DNA of 16,635 nucleotides from an uncultured Selenomonadaceae bacterium (GCA_905233965.1 CAJOFG010000063.1:1-16635); one strand, 5' to 3'. Positions 7,227 to 14,400 are shown, counted from the stretch's first letter. Notes: generated by a model from the letters alone, not told the origin. Translations and numbers: made by a program.

Positions 7227-7304
7227 ATGAGTAAAGCAGAGAAAATCCTGATTGCGATTGGACTTGCTCAACTTGCCGTCGCCATTTTCGGCGCTCTCAA
7301 GTAA
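7227..7304 (+). CDS. Small hydrophobic peptide, probable type I (holin-like) toxin
   Basis: A 25-residue peptide: a charged start (MSKAEK), one membrane-spanning stretch of 17 residues (ILIAIGLAQLAVAIFGA) and a terminal Lys. It is preceded by an exceptionally strong Shine-Dalgarno, GGGAGGAGGTGA (7210-7221), 8 nt from the chosen ATG; another ATG at 7221 is too close to it. Size, charge pattern, ribosome binding site and the downstream hairpins resemble the TxpA/BsrG-like 'putative holin-like toxin' genes of Bacillota, which depolarise or damage the membrane when free of their antisense RNA. It is read toward a plus-strand terminator at 7369-7401, while an opposing promoter and terminator would make an RNA complementary to its 3' untranslated region. 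The peptide's toxicity is inferred, not shown. Confidence 0.72.
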   Translation: MSKAEKILIAIGLAQLAVAIFGALK

Positions 7305-7309
7305 GCGTT

Positions 7310-7342
7310 AAAAAAGCCGCCAATTTCGTACCCGGCGGCTTT
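7310..7342 (-). terminator. Terminator of the putative antisense RNA
   Basis: A perfect 9-bp stem (7334-7342 with 7313-7321, GC core GCCGCC/GGCGGC) closes a 12-nt loop and is followed on the minus strand by six T (7310-7315). The plus-strand side has only TTTC, so it works mainly for leftward transcripts. It begins 6 nt past the toxin stop codon and may also stop read-through from the CAP-domain gene. Confidence 0.85.
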
Positions 7343-7368
7343 CTGAAACTCAGTTTAATCTAAAGGAT

Positions 7369-7401
7369 AGCCGACGCGTCAAGCCGGCTGTTTTTGTGTT
7401 T
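7369..7401 (+). terminator. Terminator of the toxin-like mRNA
   Basis: AGCCG (7369-7373) pairs with CGGCT (7385-7389), and a T-rich tail (GTTTTTGTGTTTT) follows from 7390. The stem is short (5 bp), but the tail is strong and the position suits the toxin-like gene. Confidence 0.6.
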
Positions 7402-7413
7402 TATGTTGTCCAA

Positions 7414-7442
7414 ATTATAATCGTTCAAAAAATTTTAGTCAA
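7414..7442 (-). promoter_or_regulatory. Promoter of the antisense RNA
   Basis: TTGACT (7437-7442) and a perfect TATAAT (7414-7419) on the minus strand are spaced by exactly 17 nt, the best promoter in the window. It lies downstream of the CAP-domain gene and reads away from it into the toxin-like locus, so it makes no sense as a CAP-gene promoter. The -35 box is inside the right direct repeat. Confidence 0.75.
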
Positions 7443-7460
7443 ACAAATTTTAAAAGTTGT
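7427..7460. repeat. 34-bp direct repeat, right copy
   Basis: Identical to 7126-7159. It supplies the -35 box of the antisense promoter and ends on the first base of the CAP-domain gene's stop codon. The left copy has the same potential -35 sequence but no -10 box at the right distance. Confidence 0.95.
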
Positions 7461-7960
7461 TATCCGATAAAAAGTTGAACCCAATAAATTCCGTATTCAG
7501 AGCCGTCGGAAATAATGCAGACAACTCCGGTTTCGGTATAATTGTCACTCAAAATATTTGCTCTGTGTCCGGGCGAATTCATCCAACCGTCTACTGCTTC
7601 TTCCGGCGAAGTTTGCCCCGCCGCCAAATTTTCTCCGGCATAATGATAATCAACCGTGAATGCGGTGAAACATTCCGAACCGTCCGGCCGGGTGTGCGAA
7701 AATAATTTCGGCATCTCTTCAGCCCGGACAACCGCGCACTCCGTCAATTCTTCGTTGACTTCAAGCGGTTCAAGTCCGTACCTTTCGCGCTCCAAATTCA
7801 CAAGCTCGACAACTTCATTTGAAAAACCTTCGATGTCAATTTCTCCGTCAATGTTCGGGTCGTAAGCGTAAACAACATTCGCGCCGAAAAAATTTCCCCC
7901 GATAAAATTCGTCGCGCAAAAAATAATTATCGCCGTGAAAATTGCAAAAATTTTTTTCAT
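7460..7960 (-). CDS. Secreted CAP-domain (SCP/PR1-like) protein
   Basis: A 166-residue exported protein with a signal peptide (residues 1 to about 32, cleavage near VVYA|YDPN) followed by a single CAP domain as in YkwD-type bacterial proteins. Recognisable are VVELVNLERERYGLEPL (first helix), the FSHTRPDG motif with its conserved His, YAGENLA with the conserved Glu, AVDGWMNSPGHRANIL and the terminal strand YWVQLF. No extra cell-wall binding or spore-coat domain is present. The molecular function of bacterial CAP proteins is mostly unknown. The ATG at 7958-7960 has GAGGT 8 nt upstream. It appears monocistronic, sitting after the nhaC terminator; a TATAAA at 7991-7996 may be its -10 box, with no good -35. 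It has no terminator of its own before the toxin cassette. Confidence 0.9.
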   Translation of the reverse strand: MKKIFAIFTAIIIFCATNFIGGNFFGANVVYAYDPNIDGEIDIEGFSNEVVELVNLERERYGLEPLEVNEELTECAVVRAEEMPKLFSHTRPDGSECFTAFTVDYHYAGENLAAGQTSPEEAVDGWMNSPGHRANILSDNYTETGVVCIISDGSEYGIYWVQLFIG

Positions 7961-8026
7961 TACCGTTTACCTCATGATTTAAATTTTGATTTTATAATTC
8001 AAGCGCGAAAAAAATTTTCCTTCAAC

Positions 8027-8059
8027 AAAAAAAGAGCCGGATAAAAATCCGAACTCTTT
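8027..8059 (-). terminator. Terminator of the cstA-nhaC operon
   Basis: On the minus strand 8054-8059 pairs with 8031-8036 (AAAGAG/CTCTTT) and 8047-8051 with 8038-8042 (CGGAT/ATCCG), with a small bulge between the two stems and a 4-nt loop. Seven T follow (8027-8033). It lies 25 nt past the nhaC stop. Confidence 0.8.
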
Positions 8060-8083
8060 CCAAAAAATTTATTCGTACAAAAA

Positions 8084-9581
8084 TTATTTCGTCGGAGCGG
8101 GAACACGCGCCCGAATTATGACCATCGCGGCAACGAGGAAAACAATTCCGACGAGCAATCCCAAAAATCCGTTTTGCGTCAAGCCGTCAACCAAAAAGCC
8201 GACCGTACAGCAAGACGCGACGACGAGAACATACGGTACTTGAGTTTCGACGTGCTCCAAGTGGTTGCACTGAGCACCCGCCGATGCCAAAATCGTCGTG
8301 TCGGAAATCGGCGACGCATGATCTCCGCAAACCGCGCCGGACAAAACCGCCGCAATGCAGAGAACCAACATATCATAAGTTTCCGGTGTTAAAGTGATAA
8401 CCGCCATTGCAATCGGAATCAAAATTCCGAACGTCCCCCAACTCGTTCCGGTTGCAAACGCAAGACCGGCGGCGACGAGGAAGAACACGACCGGCAGGAA
8501 AATTGCAAGTGCCGCGTTGTCATGAACAATCATTCCGACGTAATTGCCGAGAGCCAAATATTTATCGCCGCAAACTCCGGAGAGAGTCCACGCAAGGCAG
8601 AGAATGAAGATCGCCGGAACCATGGCTTTGAATCCCTGACCGAAACATTCGCAAAAATCCGTGAACGAAACAACTTTGCGCGGCAGATAAAGCAGAGCCG
8701 TAAAAATCAAAGTTATGAACGAACCGAGAACGAGTGCTTGCGACGCGTCACAGTCTGCGAAAGAATCCGCAACGGTTTTTCCTTCATGGATACCGCCGGT
8801 ATACAACATTCCGTAAATGCAGGTGACAATCAAAACGGCGAGCGGCAAAACGAGATCGATAATTCTTCCGTTACCGCCGGATTGTTTTTCTTCAACCGCG
8901 CCCACATATTCTTTCGGAATTTTTACTTCGTCCAAACTTTCTTCGACGGATTTTTTCATCGTTGCAAAATCTCTTCCGCTGATGACGATGAACAGCATGA
9001 AAAGCATTGTCAAAATTGCGTAGAGGTTAAAGGGAATCGTCTGCAAAAAAAGTGCAAACCCGTCCACGTCTGAATCCGGCGGGAGCGAAGAACCGACTGC
9101 CGCCGCCCAACTTGAAACCGGAGCGATAATACAAATCGGAGCCGCCGTCGCGTCGATAATGTAAGCGAGCTTGGCGCGACAGATTTTAAATTTATCCGTG
9201 ACGGGGCGCATAAGTCAAACAGTTAAAATAGTCGTCGATAAAAATCAAAACGCCCAAAAACGCCGTGAGCAACAGCGCGGATTTTTTTCCGGAGATGACA
9301 CTTCGCGCCCATTCTCCGTAAGCTTGAGTTGCACCGGACCGGGTAATCGCGGCAACCAAAATTCCCAAAATGACGAGGAACGCCAAAATATTTACGTTGT
9401 CCCCGACTTTGCCGGACATAATTTCAAAAAATGTCAAAATCGACTGCAGAAAACTTCCGCCGGTGTAAATCAACGTGCCGGAAAAAATTCCGATTATCAG
9501 AGAGAAATAAACTTCTTTGGTCGCCAATGCAAGAACAATCGTGATAACCGGGGGGAACAGTGACCAAATACTTCCTTCCAT
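8084..9581 (-). pseudogene. nhaC: NhaC-family Na+/H+ antiporter, broken by a frameshift
   Basis: A multi-pass Na+/H+ antiporter of the NhaC family, split into two frames. The first (9581 down to 9192) starts MEGSIWSLFPP and runs to IDDYFNCLT, then ends after a few out-of-frame residues. The second (from the ATG at 9211 down to 8084) resumes with MRPVTDKFKICRAKLAYIID and continues to a normal C terminus. Family members read ...NCLTVGSVMRPVTDK... here, needing 12 nt between the Thr and Met codons; only 1 nt is present, so 11 nt appear to be missing. The two parts together give about the usual 500 residues, with no other lesion. The second part has no ribosome binding site. The upstream ATG (9579-9581) has AAAGGAAG overlapping the cstA stop codon, 15 bp away, so both were one operon. 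Confidence 0.85.
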
Positions 9582-9596
9582 TCAAGAATCTTCCTT

Positions 9597-11054
9597 TCAT
9601 TTAAAATCATTCGCCGGTAAATTTTTATCCGTCCGCGCGACTGCGACGAAGTAGGCAACCGTCAAAACTCCGGCGATAACGTAACTTACGAGCCAAGGGA
9701 GATGAAACCCTATTTGCGCGTTCAAAATGTAAGACGAAACGACGTACATATAAAACGAACCGGGAAGCAACGCCATGAGGTAAGGCATACCGTTTTTAAT
9801 CATGTAAACGGCAATCATCGCGAAGGCAAAAACCGCTATCGTTTCATTCGCCCAAGCAAAATATCTCCACAGAATCGCGAAACCCGCCGCGTCAGATTTT
9901 GCAATGTACAAAACGCCGGCGACGACGATAAAAATTCCCAAGGACAACATCAAAACATTTTTCTTCTTCGTCGAGTCTATACGCAACGCTTCCGCAAGCA
10001 TCAGACGGAGAGAACGGAGCGCGGTATCGCCGGAGGTAATCGCCAGAACAATTACGCCGAGCACGGCAACCGTTCCGAACCCGGTACCCAACATATGAAT
10101 CGAAACGAATCCGACGACGGAAACGGCACTTTTTATAAAAGTCGTTTCGTCAAGCAAATGCAAATTCAAAACGCCCATTCCTGCCGCCGCCCAACTCATC
10201 GCGATAAAACCCTCCGCAATCATCGAGTTGTAAAAAATCAAACGTCCTTCCGTTTCATTTTTCACGGCGCGGGCAATCATCGCCGCCTGTGTCGAATGGA
10301 AACCGGAAACGATACCGCAGGCAACCGTCACGAAGAACAGCGGCATAAAATGAAGTCCGAGCGGGTGATTGTCAAAAAGACTTTTGTCCCAAATTTCCGT
10401 GAGCGGCACACCTTCAAAAATTATTCCGAAGAAAATTCCGACGGCGGAGAGCAAAAGTATCAGACCGAAAATCGGATAAATCTTCCCGATAATTTTATCC
10501 AACGGCATGAGAGTCGCGAGCAGGTAATAAGCAAAAATTACTCCGTAAACCGTAATGACCGTCGAATTGAACCCGGAAATGTCCCCGTGCAAAACTTGCG
10601 CGACAAACAAATCTCCCGGCGTGTAAATGAAAACCGCGCCGACCAAAAGCATCAGCAAACAGACAAAGACCAAATAAATTTTGTAAACATTGTTGCCGAG
10701 AAATCTTTTAATCAAGTTCGGCATTTGTTCGCCGTCATGCCGAAGTGAAATCATTCCGCTCATGTAATCGTGCAACGCTCCGCCGAGAACGCAACCGATC
10801 GGAATTGTCAAAAATGCAATCGGTCCGAATAAAATTCCCTGAATCGGACCGAGAACCGGACCGGTGCCGGCAATGTTGAGCAACTCTATCAAAGTATTTT
10901 TCCACTTGCTCATCGGAACATAATCCGAGCCGTCGGCCATACGAATCGCCGGCGTTTTCACTGACGGATCGGGATTCAGGACGTGTTCGCAAATTTTTCC
11001 GTAAACCGCCGCGCCGACGAACAGAATCACCAATCCGACAAAAAAAGTTATCAC
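9597..11054 (-). CDS. cstA: CstA-family transporter (short form)
   Basis: A 485-residue membrane transporter of the CstA/BtsT family, whose members import peptides or pyruvate, often during carbon limitation. Hallmarks are the N-terminal IAGTGPVLGPIQGILFGPIAF block, GGALHDYMSGMISLRHDGEQMP, GIVSGFHSTQAAMIARAV and ITSGDTALRSLR. It is the short form (about 480 residues), without the extra C-terminal helices of the 700-residue E. coli proteins. The frame is open upstream to an ATG at 11154-11156, but I choose GTG at 11052-11054. A GGAGG (11064-11068) stands 9 nt before it, and the family begins at MITFFVGL; the extra upstream residues are encoded by the terminator hairpin and look like leader. 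It heads an operon with nhaC. A terminator in the leader suggests attenuation. Confidence 0.92.
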   Translation of the reverse strand: MITFFVGLVILFVGAAVYGKICEHVLNPDPSVKTPAIRMADGSDYVPMSKWKNTLIELLNIAGTGPVLGPIQGILFGPIAFLTIPIGCVLGGALHDYMSGMISLRHDGEQMPNLIKRFLGNNVYKIYLVFVCLLMLLVGAVFIYTPGDLFVAQVLHGDISGFNSTVITVYGVIFAYYLLATLMPLDKIIGKIYPIFGLILLLSAVGIFFGIIFEGVPLTEIWDKSLFDNHPLGLHFMPLFFVTVACGIVSGFHSTQAAMIARAVKNETEGRLIFYNSMIAEGFIAMSWAAAGMGVLNLHLLDETTFIKSAVSVVGFVSIHMLGTGFGTVAVLGVIVLAITSGDTALRSLRLMLAEALRIDSTKKKNVLMLSLGIFIVVAGVLYIAKSDAAGFAILWRYFAWANETIAVFAFAMIAVYMIKNGMPYLMALLPGSFYMYVVSSYILNAQIGFHLPWLVSYVIAGVLTVAYFVAVARTDKNLPANDFK

Positions 11055-11089
11055 AAATTTACACCTCCGTCGAAAAAAATAAAAATTGC

Positions 11090-11119
11090 AAAAAAAAATA
11101 CGGGCGTATTTTACACCCG
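11090..11119 (-). terminator. Intrinsic terminator in the cstA leader (possible attenuator)
   Basis: On the minus strand 11112-11119 pairs with 11101-11108 (8 bp, one G-U) around a 3-nt loop and is followed by TA and nine T (11090-11098). No minus-strand gene lies upstream that it could terminate, and it ends only 22 nt before the cstA Shine-Dalgarno. It therefore probably sits in the cstA transcript leader; no antiterminator partner was identified. Confidence 0.65.
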
Positions 11120-11140
11120 CGAATATATTTAACGCAAATT

Positions 11141-11188
11141 TTTTTCCGGTATACATTCTCCGGTATACATTTTGTGTCGCCGGAAAAA
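11141..11188. repeat. Tandem 13-bp repeats inside an inverted repeat, cstA / exported-protein gap
   Basis: TCCGGTATACATT occurs twice in tandem (11145-11157 and 11159-11171, period 14), each copy holding the palindrome GTATAC. The pair is framed by a 9-bp inverted repeat (TTTTTCCGG at 11141-11149 and CCGGAAAAA at 11180-11188). It lies in the 193-bp gap between divergent genes and is a candidate operator or structured leader. The rest of the gap holds the cstA leader terminator and no clear promoter. Confidence 0.6.
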
Positions 11189-11247
11189 TTTTTGATTAAA
11201 GGAATTTTGTTTTAATGAGTCGAATAACACCGGCGAGGTGATAAACC

Positions 11248-12213
11248 GTGCAAACGAAAAAATATTTTGCCGGCGTGATGACTTCGCTGATGATTTTGAC
11301 TTCGGCGACGGCTTTTGCCGAAAGTGACGATAGAGTTATCGTTTCTATAGACGAATCCGGAGATGTTACCGTCAACAATCCGGGAAGGATCGGCGATGTT
11401 GTCCCGAATATTTCCGGCAGTAAAAATTCTGACGGAGAGGCGCAAGTCGAAATCAGCACGCCGCGAACCGGACAAGCCGAGCGCGATAATCCGGACTCTC
11501 CGACCGTGACGGCAAAAGTCAGAGTGAACACGCCGCAAGTTTCAGCAACTCAACGCGATGAAATCGAAGTTGTCGAAGTCGATACTCCGGACGATGTTGT
11601 TGCCGAAGTTGACGAAGATACCGGAAACGCTCAATCAAAAAATACCAAGCCGAAAAAACTTAAGGAGCAAAAAGCGCGTTTCATAAAATTGGCGGCAGAC
11701 GACAATTACACTTACTATCTGGACAAGGAAAGCGTCATATGGAAACGTATGCCTTATTCCGCGTCGGAGTACATGGCGGATATTTGGGTTCGCATGATTG
11801 AAAACGATCCGGACACTTCGGATTTGTCGGAGGAAGATCGAACGGAATATTTGTCAACGGATTCGACTTTGCAGGACGAAATCGAATCGGCGAAAGAAAA
11901 AGGAAAGGCACTCAATCCGGTTGACATTGAAGTTTTGCGGCACAGTCAATACGTTTTGGAACATTACTATTTGAGACCGGCGAAACATCAAATTCAATTT
12001 TTGGGCGAGCATGAAGTCGTGGGTCGTCCGCAAAACACGGTGAACGAGCGGCAATATGCTTACAAAAATTGGGAGGAGCTTGTGCCGGGCAGTATCGAGT
12101 CGATAATTTATGTAAAGACGTTGAAAATTATCGGGACAGGCAAAGCCTCCGACAAGGGACACATGGGCTTTAAAGATTATTTGGAAGAGTATTTGAGAAT
12201 TTCGATTCGATAA
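11248..12213 (+). CDS. Exported protein of unknown function
   Basis: I do not assign a named family. The 321-residue product begins with a signal peptide (residues 1-24, cleavage near AFA|ES; no lipobox). Residues about 25-130 are low-complexity, rich in Asp, Glu, Thr, Val and Pro and probably unstructured. A lysine-rich linker (about 130-146, KNTKPKKLKEQKARF) follows, then a compact acidic C-terminal domain from KLAADDNYTYYLDKESVIWKR onward, with YSASEYMADIWVRM and an HYYLRPAKHQIQFLGEHEV segment. The phrase 'YYLDKESV' and the strand pattern resemble small surface or periplasmic domains that bacteria repeat in hypothetical exported proteins. The GTG start at 11248 has GAGGTGA 7 nt upstream. 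The gene is divergent from cstA; the downstream upp is 47 bp away and may be co-transcribed. Confidence 0.75.
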   Translation: MQTKKYFAGVMTSLMILTSATAFAESDDRVIVSIDESGDVTVNNPGRIGDVVPNISGSKNSDGEAQVEISTPRTGQAERDNPDSPTVTAKVRVNTPQVSATQRDEIEVVEVDTPDDVVAEVDEDTGNAQSKNTKPKKLKEQKARFIKLAADDNYTYYLDKESVIWKRMPYSASEYMADIWVRMIENDPDTSDLSEEDRTEYLSTDSTLQDEIESAKEKGKALNPVDIEVLRHSQYVLEHYYLRPAKHQIQFLGEHEVVGRPQNTVNERQYAYKNWEELVPGSIESIIYVKTLKIIGTGKASDKGHMGFKDYLEEYLRISIR

Positions 12214-12260
12214 AAATTCTTTGCACACGTTGAGGAAAATTTTTCCGGGAGGAATGATTT

Positions 12261-12887
12261 ATGCCGGTACACGAAATAAAAAATCCGATTGTCAAACACA
12301 AATTGACGCAACTCAGACGGAAGGAAACGCCTTCAAAAATTTTTCGCGAACTCGTGAAAGAAATTGCCGCGCTGATGATTTACGAAATCGGCGAAAATTT
12401 TCCGTCGCGGGAAGTCGAAATCGAAACACCTTTGCAAAAATGTAAAGCACCGGTTATCGACGAAGAAAATTTTGTAATTGTGCCGGTACTCCGTGCGGGA
12501 CTTGCGACTGCGGAGGGCGCGGCGCAAATTTTGCCGGGCGCGTCAATCGGTCACGTCGGAATGTATCGCGACGAAGAAACTCATCAGCCTGTCGAATACT
12601 ACAGCAAATTTCCGCCGGATATTTCGGAAAAAATTATTTTGATAACCGATCCCATGTTGGCAACCGGCGGGAGCGCGTCCGATGCAATTCGGCTTGTCAA
12701 AGACAAGGGCGCGAAGAAAATTTTTTTCCTCTGCATTGTTTCCGCGCCGGAGGGAATAAAAAAAATCGAGGAGGAACACCCGGACGTTGAGATTTACACC
12801 GCCTCGATTGATGAAGGTTTGAATGAAAATTGCTACATACTTCCGGGTTTGGGAGATGCCGGCGACAGAATTTTCGGGACGCTTTAA
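12261..12887 (+). CDS. upp: Uracil phosphoribosyltransferase
   Basis: A cytosolic salvage enzyme: uracil + PRPP gives UMP + diphosphate. The 208 residues align along their whole length with the bacterial enzyme: KNPIVKHKL at the N terminus, VPVLRAGL (74-81), GHVGMYRDEET (97-107), the PRPP loop DPMLATGGS (130-138), APEGI, TASIDEGLNE and PGLGDAGDRIFGT at the end. All catalytic blocks are intact. The ATG at 12261 is preceded by GGGAGG; an earlier ATG is too close to it. It begins a pyrimidine/pyridine salvage group with the phosphorylase-like gene 24 bp downstream, whose product would supply the uracil. Confidence 0.97.
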   Translation: MPVHEIKNPIVKHKLTQLRRKETPSKIFRELVKEIAALMIYEIGENFPSREVEIETPLQKCKAPVIDEENFVIVPVLRAGLATAEGAAQILPGASIGHVGMYRDEETHQPVEYYSKFPPDISEKIILITDPMLATGGSASDAIRLVKDKGAKKIFFLCIVSAPEGIKKIEEEHPDVEIYTASIDEGLNENCYILPGLGDAGDRIFGTL

Positions 12888-12911
12888 AATTTTTTTACGA
12901 GGTGAATTTTT

Positions 12912-13610
12912 ATGAGAGAACCGGAGCCGCATACAAGATTGACCGAAGGCATAGGGACGAATCGCGCAATCATAATGGGAGATCCCGGTCGCGTTGACGT
13001 TATCGCAAAGATGATGACGAATGTCAGCGAACCGATTTTCAACCGGGAATATAAATCGGTCGTCGGCGAATACGGCGGGAAAAAAATTCTCGCCATGTCA
13101 ACCGGAATCGGTGCGCCGTCAGCCGGAATAGGCGTTGAGGAATTGCACAACGTCGGAATAAAATACGTCGTCCGTGTCGGTTCGGCGGGAGCAATGCAAC
13201 AGGGTATTGTTCGTGACGACGGACTTTCAAAAAAATATGTGCCGGAAATTTATCCCGCCGTCCCCTCATACAAACTTTTGAATCTCGCGCACAAACATAT
13301 TCCCGATGCGATTTACGGAATAATTCGGTCGCACGACGGATTTTATCATGACGACAACGCCGACGATGAAAATTTTTGGTCGCGAAAGGGAATTGTCGGC
13401 GCGGACATGGAGTCGGGAATTTTAATGATTATCGGGCGGCAAAGGAAAATGGAAACGCTTTCGATTTTAAACAACGTCGTCCTTTACGAAGGAGATTTGA
13501 GCGAAGGAGTCAGCGGTTTGGTGTCCGGAGAAAATCTCGTTGCGGAGGGCGAAAAAAAATCTCTCGTCGCAGCGTTGAAAATTTTGTCCGACGAAGAATT
13601 GGAGGGGTAA
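12912..13610 (+). CDS. Uridine/purine nucleoside phosphorylase family protein with an apparent internal deletion
   Basis: A member of the hexameric nucleoside phosphorylase (PNP_UDP_1) family: nucleoside + phosphate gives base + ribose-1-phosphate. Present are the phosphate-binding MGDPGRVD (22-29), the second Arg in NREYKSV (45), MSTGIGAPSAGI (62-73), RVGSAGAMQ (88-96) and the ribose-binding GADMES (163-168). The context with upp favours uridine as substrate. At 232 residues it is about 20 shorter than E. coli Udp. Relatives have a conserved strand of the type '..GDLVIA...' between GAMQ and the 'VRDDGLSKKY' block; here GAMQQGI runs straight into VRDDGLS, so about 11 residues seem to be missing in frame. 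Activity is therefore uncertain. The ATG at 12912 has GAGGTGA upstream, and pnuC follows 3 nt after the stop. Confidence 0.85.
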   Translation: MREPEPHTRLTEGIGTNRAIIMGDPGRVDVIAKMMTNVSEPIFNREYKSVVGEYGGKKILAMSTGIGAPSAGIGVEELHNVGIKYVVRVGSAGAMQQGIVRDDGLSKKYVPEIYPAVPSYKLLNLAHKHIPDAIYGIIRSHDGFYHDDNADDENFWSRKGIVGADMESGILMIIGRQRKMETLSILNNVVLYEGDLSEGVSGLVSGENLVAEGEKKSLVAALKILSDEELEG

Positions 13611-13613
13611 TTT

Positions 13614-14339
13614 TTGGAAAGCACAAGTCAGCACGGCTGGGTTTATAATCAGCTGTTCACGAATTGGAAAAAGTTTGAAATTTGTTACATCAGCATTTTG
13701 CTTTTGTTGCAACTCGTCGTGTACGCGATTGAACCGGACAGCCCGATAGGAATGATTTCCGGTGTCGCCGGAGTTATCGCTCTTGTTTTGGGCATGAAGG
13801 GACGAAAAATTTGTTTCGTGTTCGGCACGATTCAATGCTTGGCGATGACTTACATTGCCTGGATAAGTCACGCTTACGGCTCATTTGCAATGGATATTAT
13901 TTACGTCATTTCGCAACCGATAGGCTGGGTTATGTGGGGCAAAGATCAGGCGACGCACTCATTTGAAAAAAGTACGCGCTACAAAATTTTTGCCGGCGCA
14001 TTTTTCGCATGGATTATCGGCTGGATTATTTTGGCGGAATTGGAAGGTCAACTTCCCTACTTCGATTCGATTAACTTCGTCGTGAGTTTGATTGCTCAGT
14101 TGCTTTACATTTTGAAGTACAAAGAGAATTGGTCGCTGTGGATTGTCGTGAACGTCGCGAACCTGACTTACTGGACGATTCTGACGGTTCAAATGATGTC
14201 CGGCGCAAACGAAATAGGAACGATGGGCGCAAATATGTCGCAGGTCGCTTTGCAAATTGCGTTGCTCTTCAACTCGGTTTACGCGAACAAAGTTTGGGCA
14301 AGCGGTGAGGCGGACAACGAAGGCGGAGCCGGAACCTGA
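13614..14339 (+). CDS. pnuC: PnuC-like nicotinamide riboside (or related vitamin) transporter
   Basis: A 241-residue inner-membrane protein with about seven hydrophobic helices, matching the PnuC family of facilitators for nicotinamide riboside; close relatives carry riboflavin or thiamine. Support comes from the spacing of helices, the GMISGVAGVIALVLGMKGR loop, GTIQCLAMTYIAW, the family signature QPIGWVMWGKD, and a late LYILKYKENWSLWIVVNVANL block rich in Trp, Tyr and Asn. The TTG at 13614 is used: GGAGGGG at the very end of the upstream gene is well spaced, and the gap is only 3 nt, so the two genes are translationally linked. No TPP or FMN riboswitch was seen upstream, which argues mildly for nicotinamide riboside. 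A strong terminator follows. Confidence 0.85.
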   Translation: MESTSQHGWVYNQLFTNWKKFEICYISILLLLQLVVYAIEPDSPIGMISGVAGVIALVLGMKGRKICFVFGTIQCLAMTYIAWISHAYGSFAMDIIYVISQPIGWVMWGKDQATHSFEKSTRYKIFAGAFFAWIIGWIILAELEGQLPYFDSINFVVSLIAQLLYILKYKENWSLWIVVNVANLTYWTILTVQMMSGANEIGTMGANMSQVALQIALLFNSVYANKVWASGEADNEGGAGT

Positions 14340-14341
14340 CG

Positions 14342-14371
14342 AAAAAAATCCTCAAACAAAAAAATCCTCAA
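14342..14371. repeat. Two copies of a 14-bp repeat after pnuC
   Basis: AAAAAAATCCTCAA occurs at 14342-14355 and 14358-14371, just past the pnuC stop. The second copy runs into a 7-bp hairpin (TCAAGGT 14368-14374 with ACCTTGA 14382-14388). Function unknown. Confidence 0.7.
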
Positions 14372-14400
14372 GGTTGCAATTACCTTGAACCGGTAAAGTA

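Larger units (their letters stand above)
7310..7407 (-). ncRNA. Putative antisense RNA of a type I toxin-antitoxin pair
   Basis: A near-consensus minus-strand promoter (7414-7442) should start an RNA near 7407, and a clean intrinsic terminator ends it near 7310. The product of about 98 nt has no open frame with a ribosome binding site. It is fully complementary to the 3' untranslated region of the toxin-like mRNA, including that mRNA's terminator hairpin. This convergent 3'-overlap layout matches RatA/TxpA-type systems, where pairing recruits RNase III or blocks translation. The RNA itself is predicted, not observed. Confidence 0.6.

Noticed and set aside
7427..7460. The right direct repeat as an ordinary promoter of the CAP-domain gene
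   Set aside because: The TTGACT/TATAAT pair points away from that gene and lies past its stop codon.
8084..9211. Treating the second nhaC frame as a separate complete antiporter gene
   Set aside because: It lacks the N-terminal helices that are found intact just upstream in another frame, and its ATG has no ribosome binding site.
9702..10748. A 348-codon plus-strand open frame opposite cstA
   Set aside because: It lies wholly inside the confident cstA gene on the other strand, is extremely rich in Arg, Asn and Gln and has no ribosome binding site or recognisable domain; it is a frame shadow.
11055..11156. An upstream ATG for cstA at 11154-11156 adding 34 residues
   Set aside because: The added residues are encoded by the leader hairpin and T run, are not family-like, and lack a Shine-Dalgarno; GTG at 11054 has one at ideal spacing.
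11141..11188. Tandem GTATAC repeats as a LytTR-type binding site
   Set aside because: LytTR sites are direct repeats with about 21-nt periodicity and a different core; here the period is 14.
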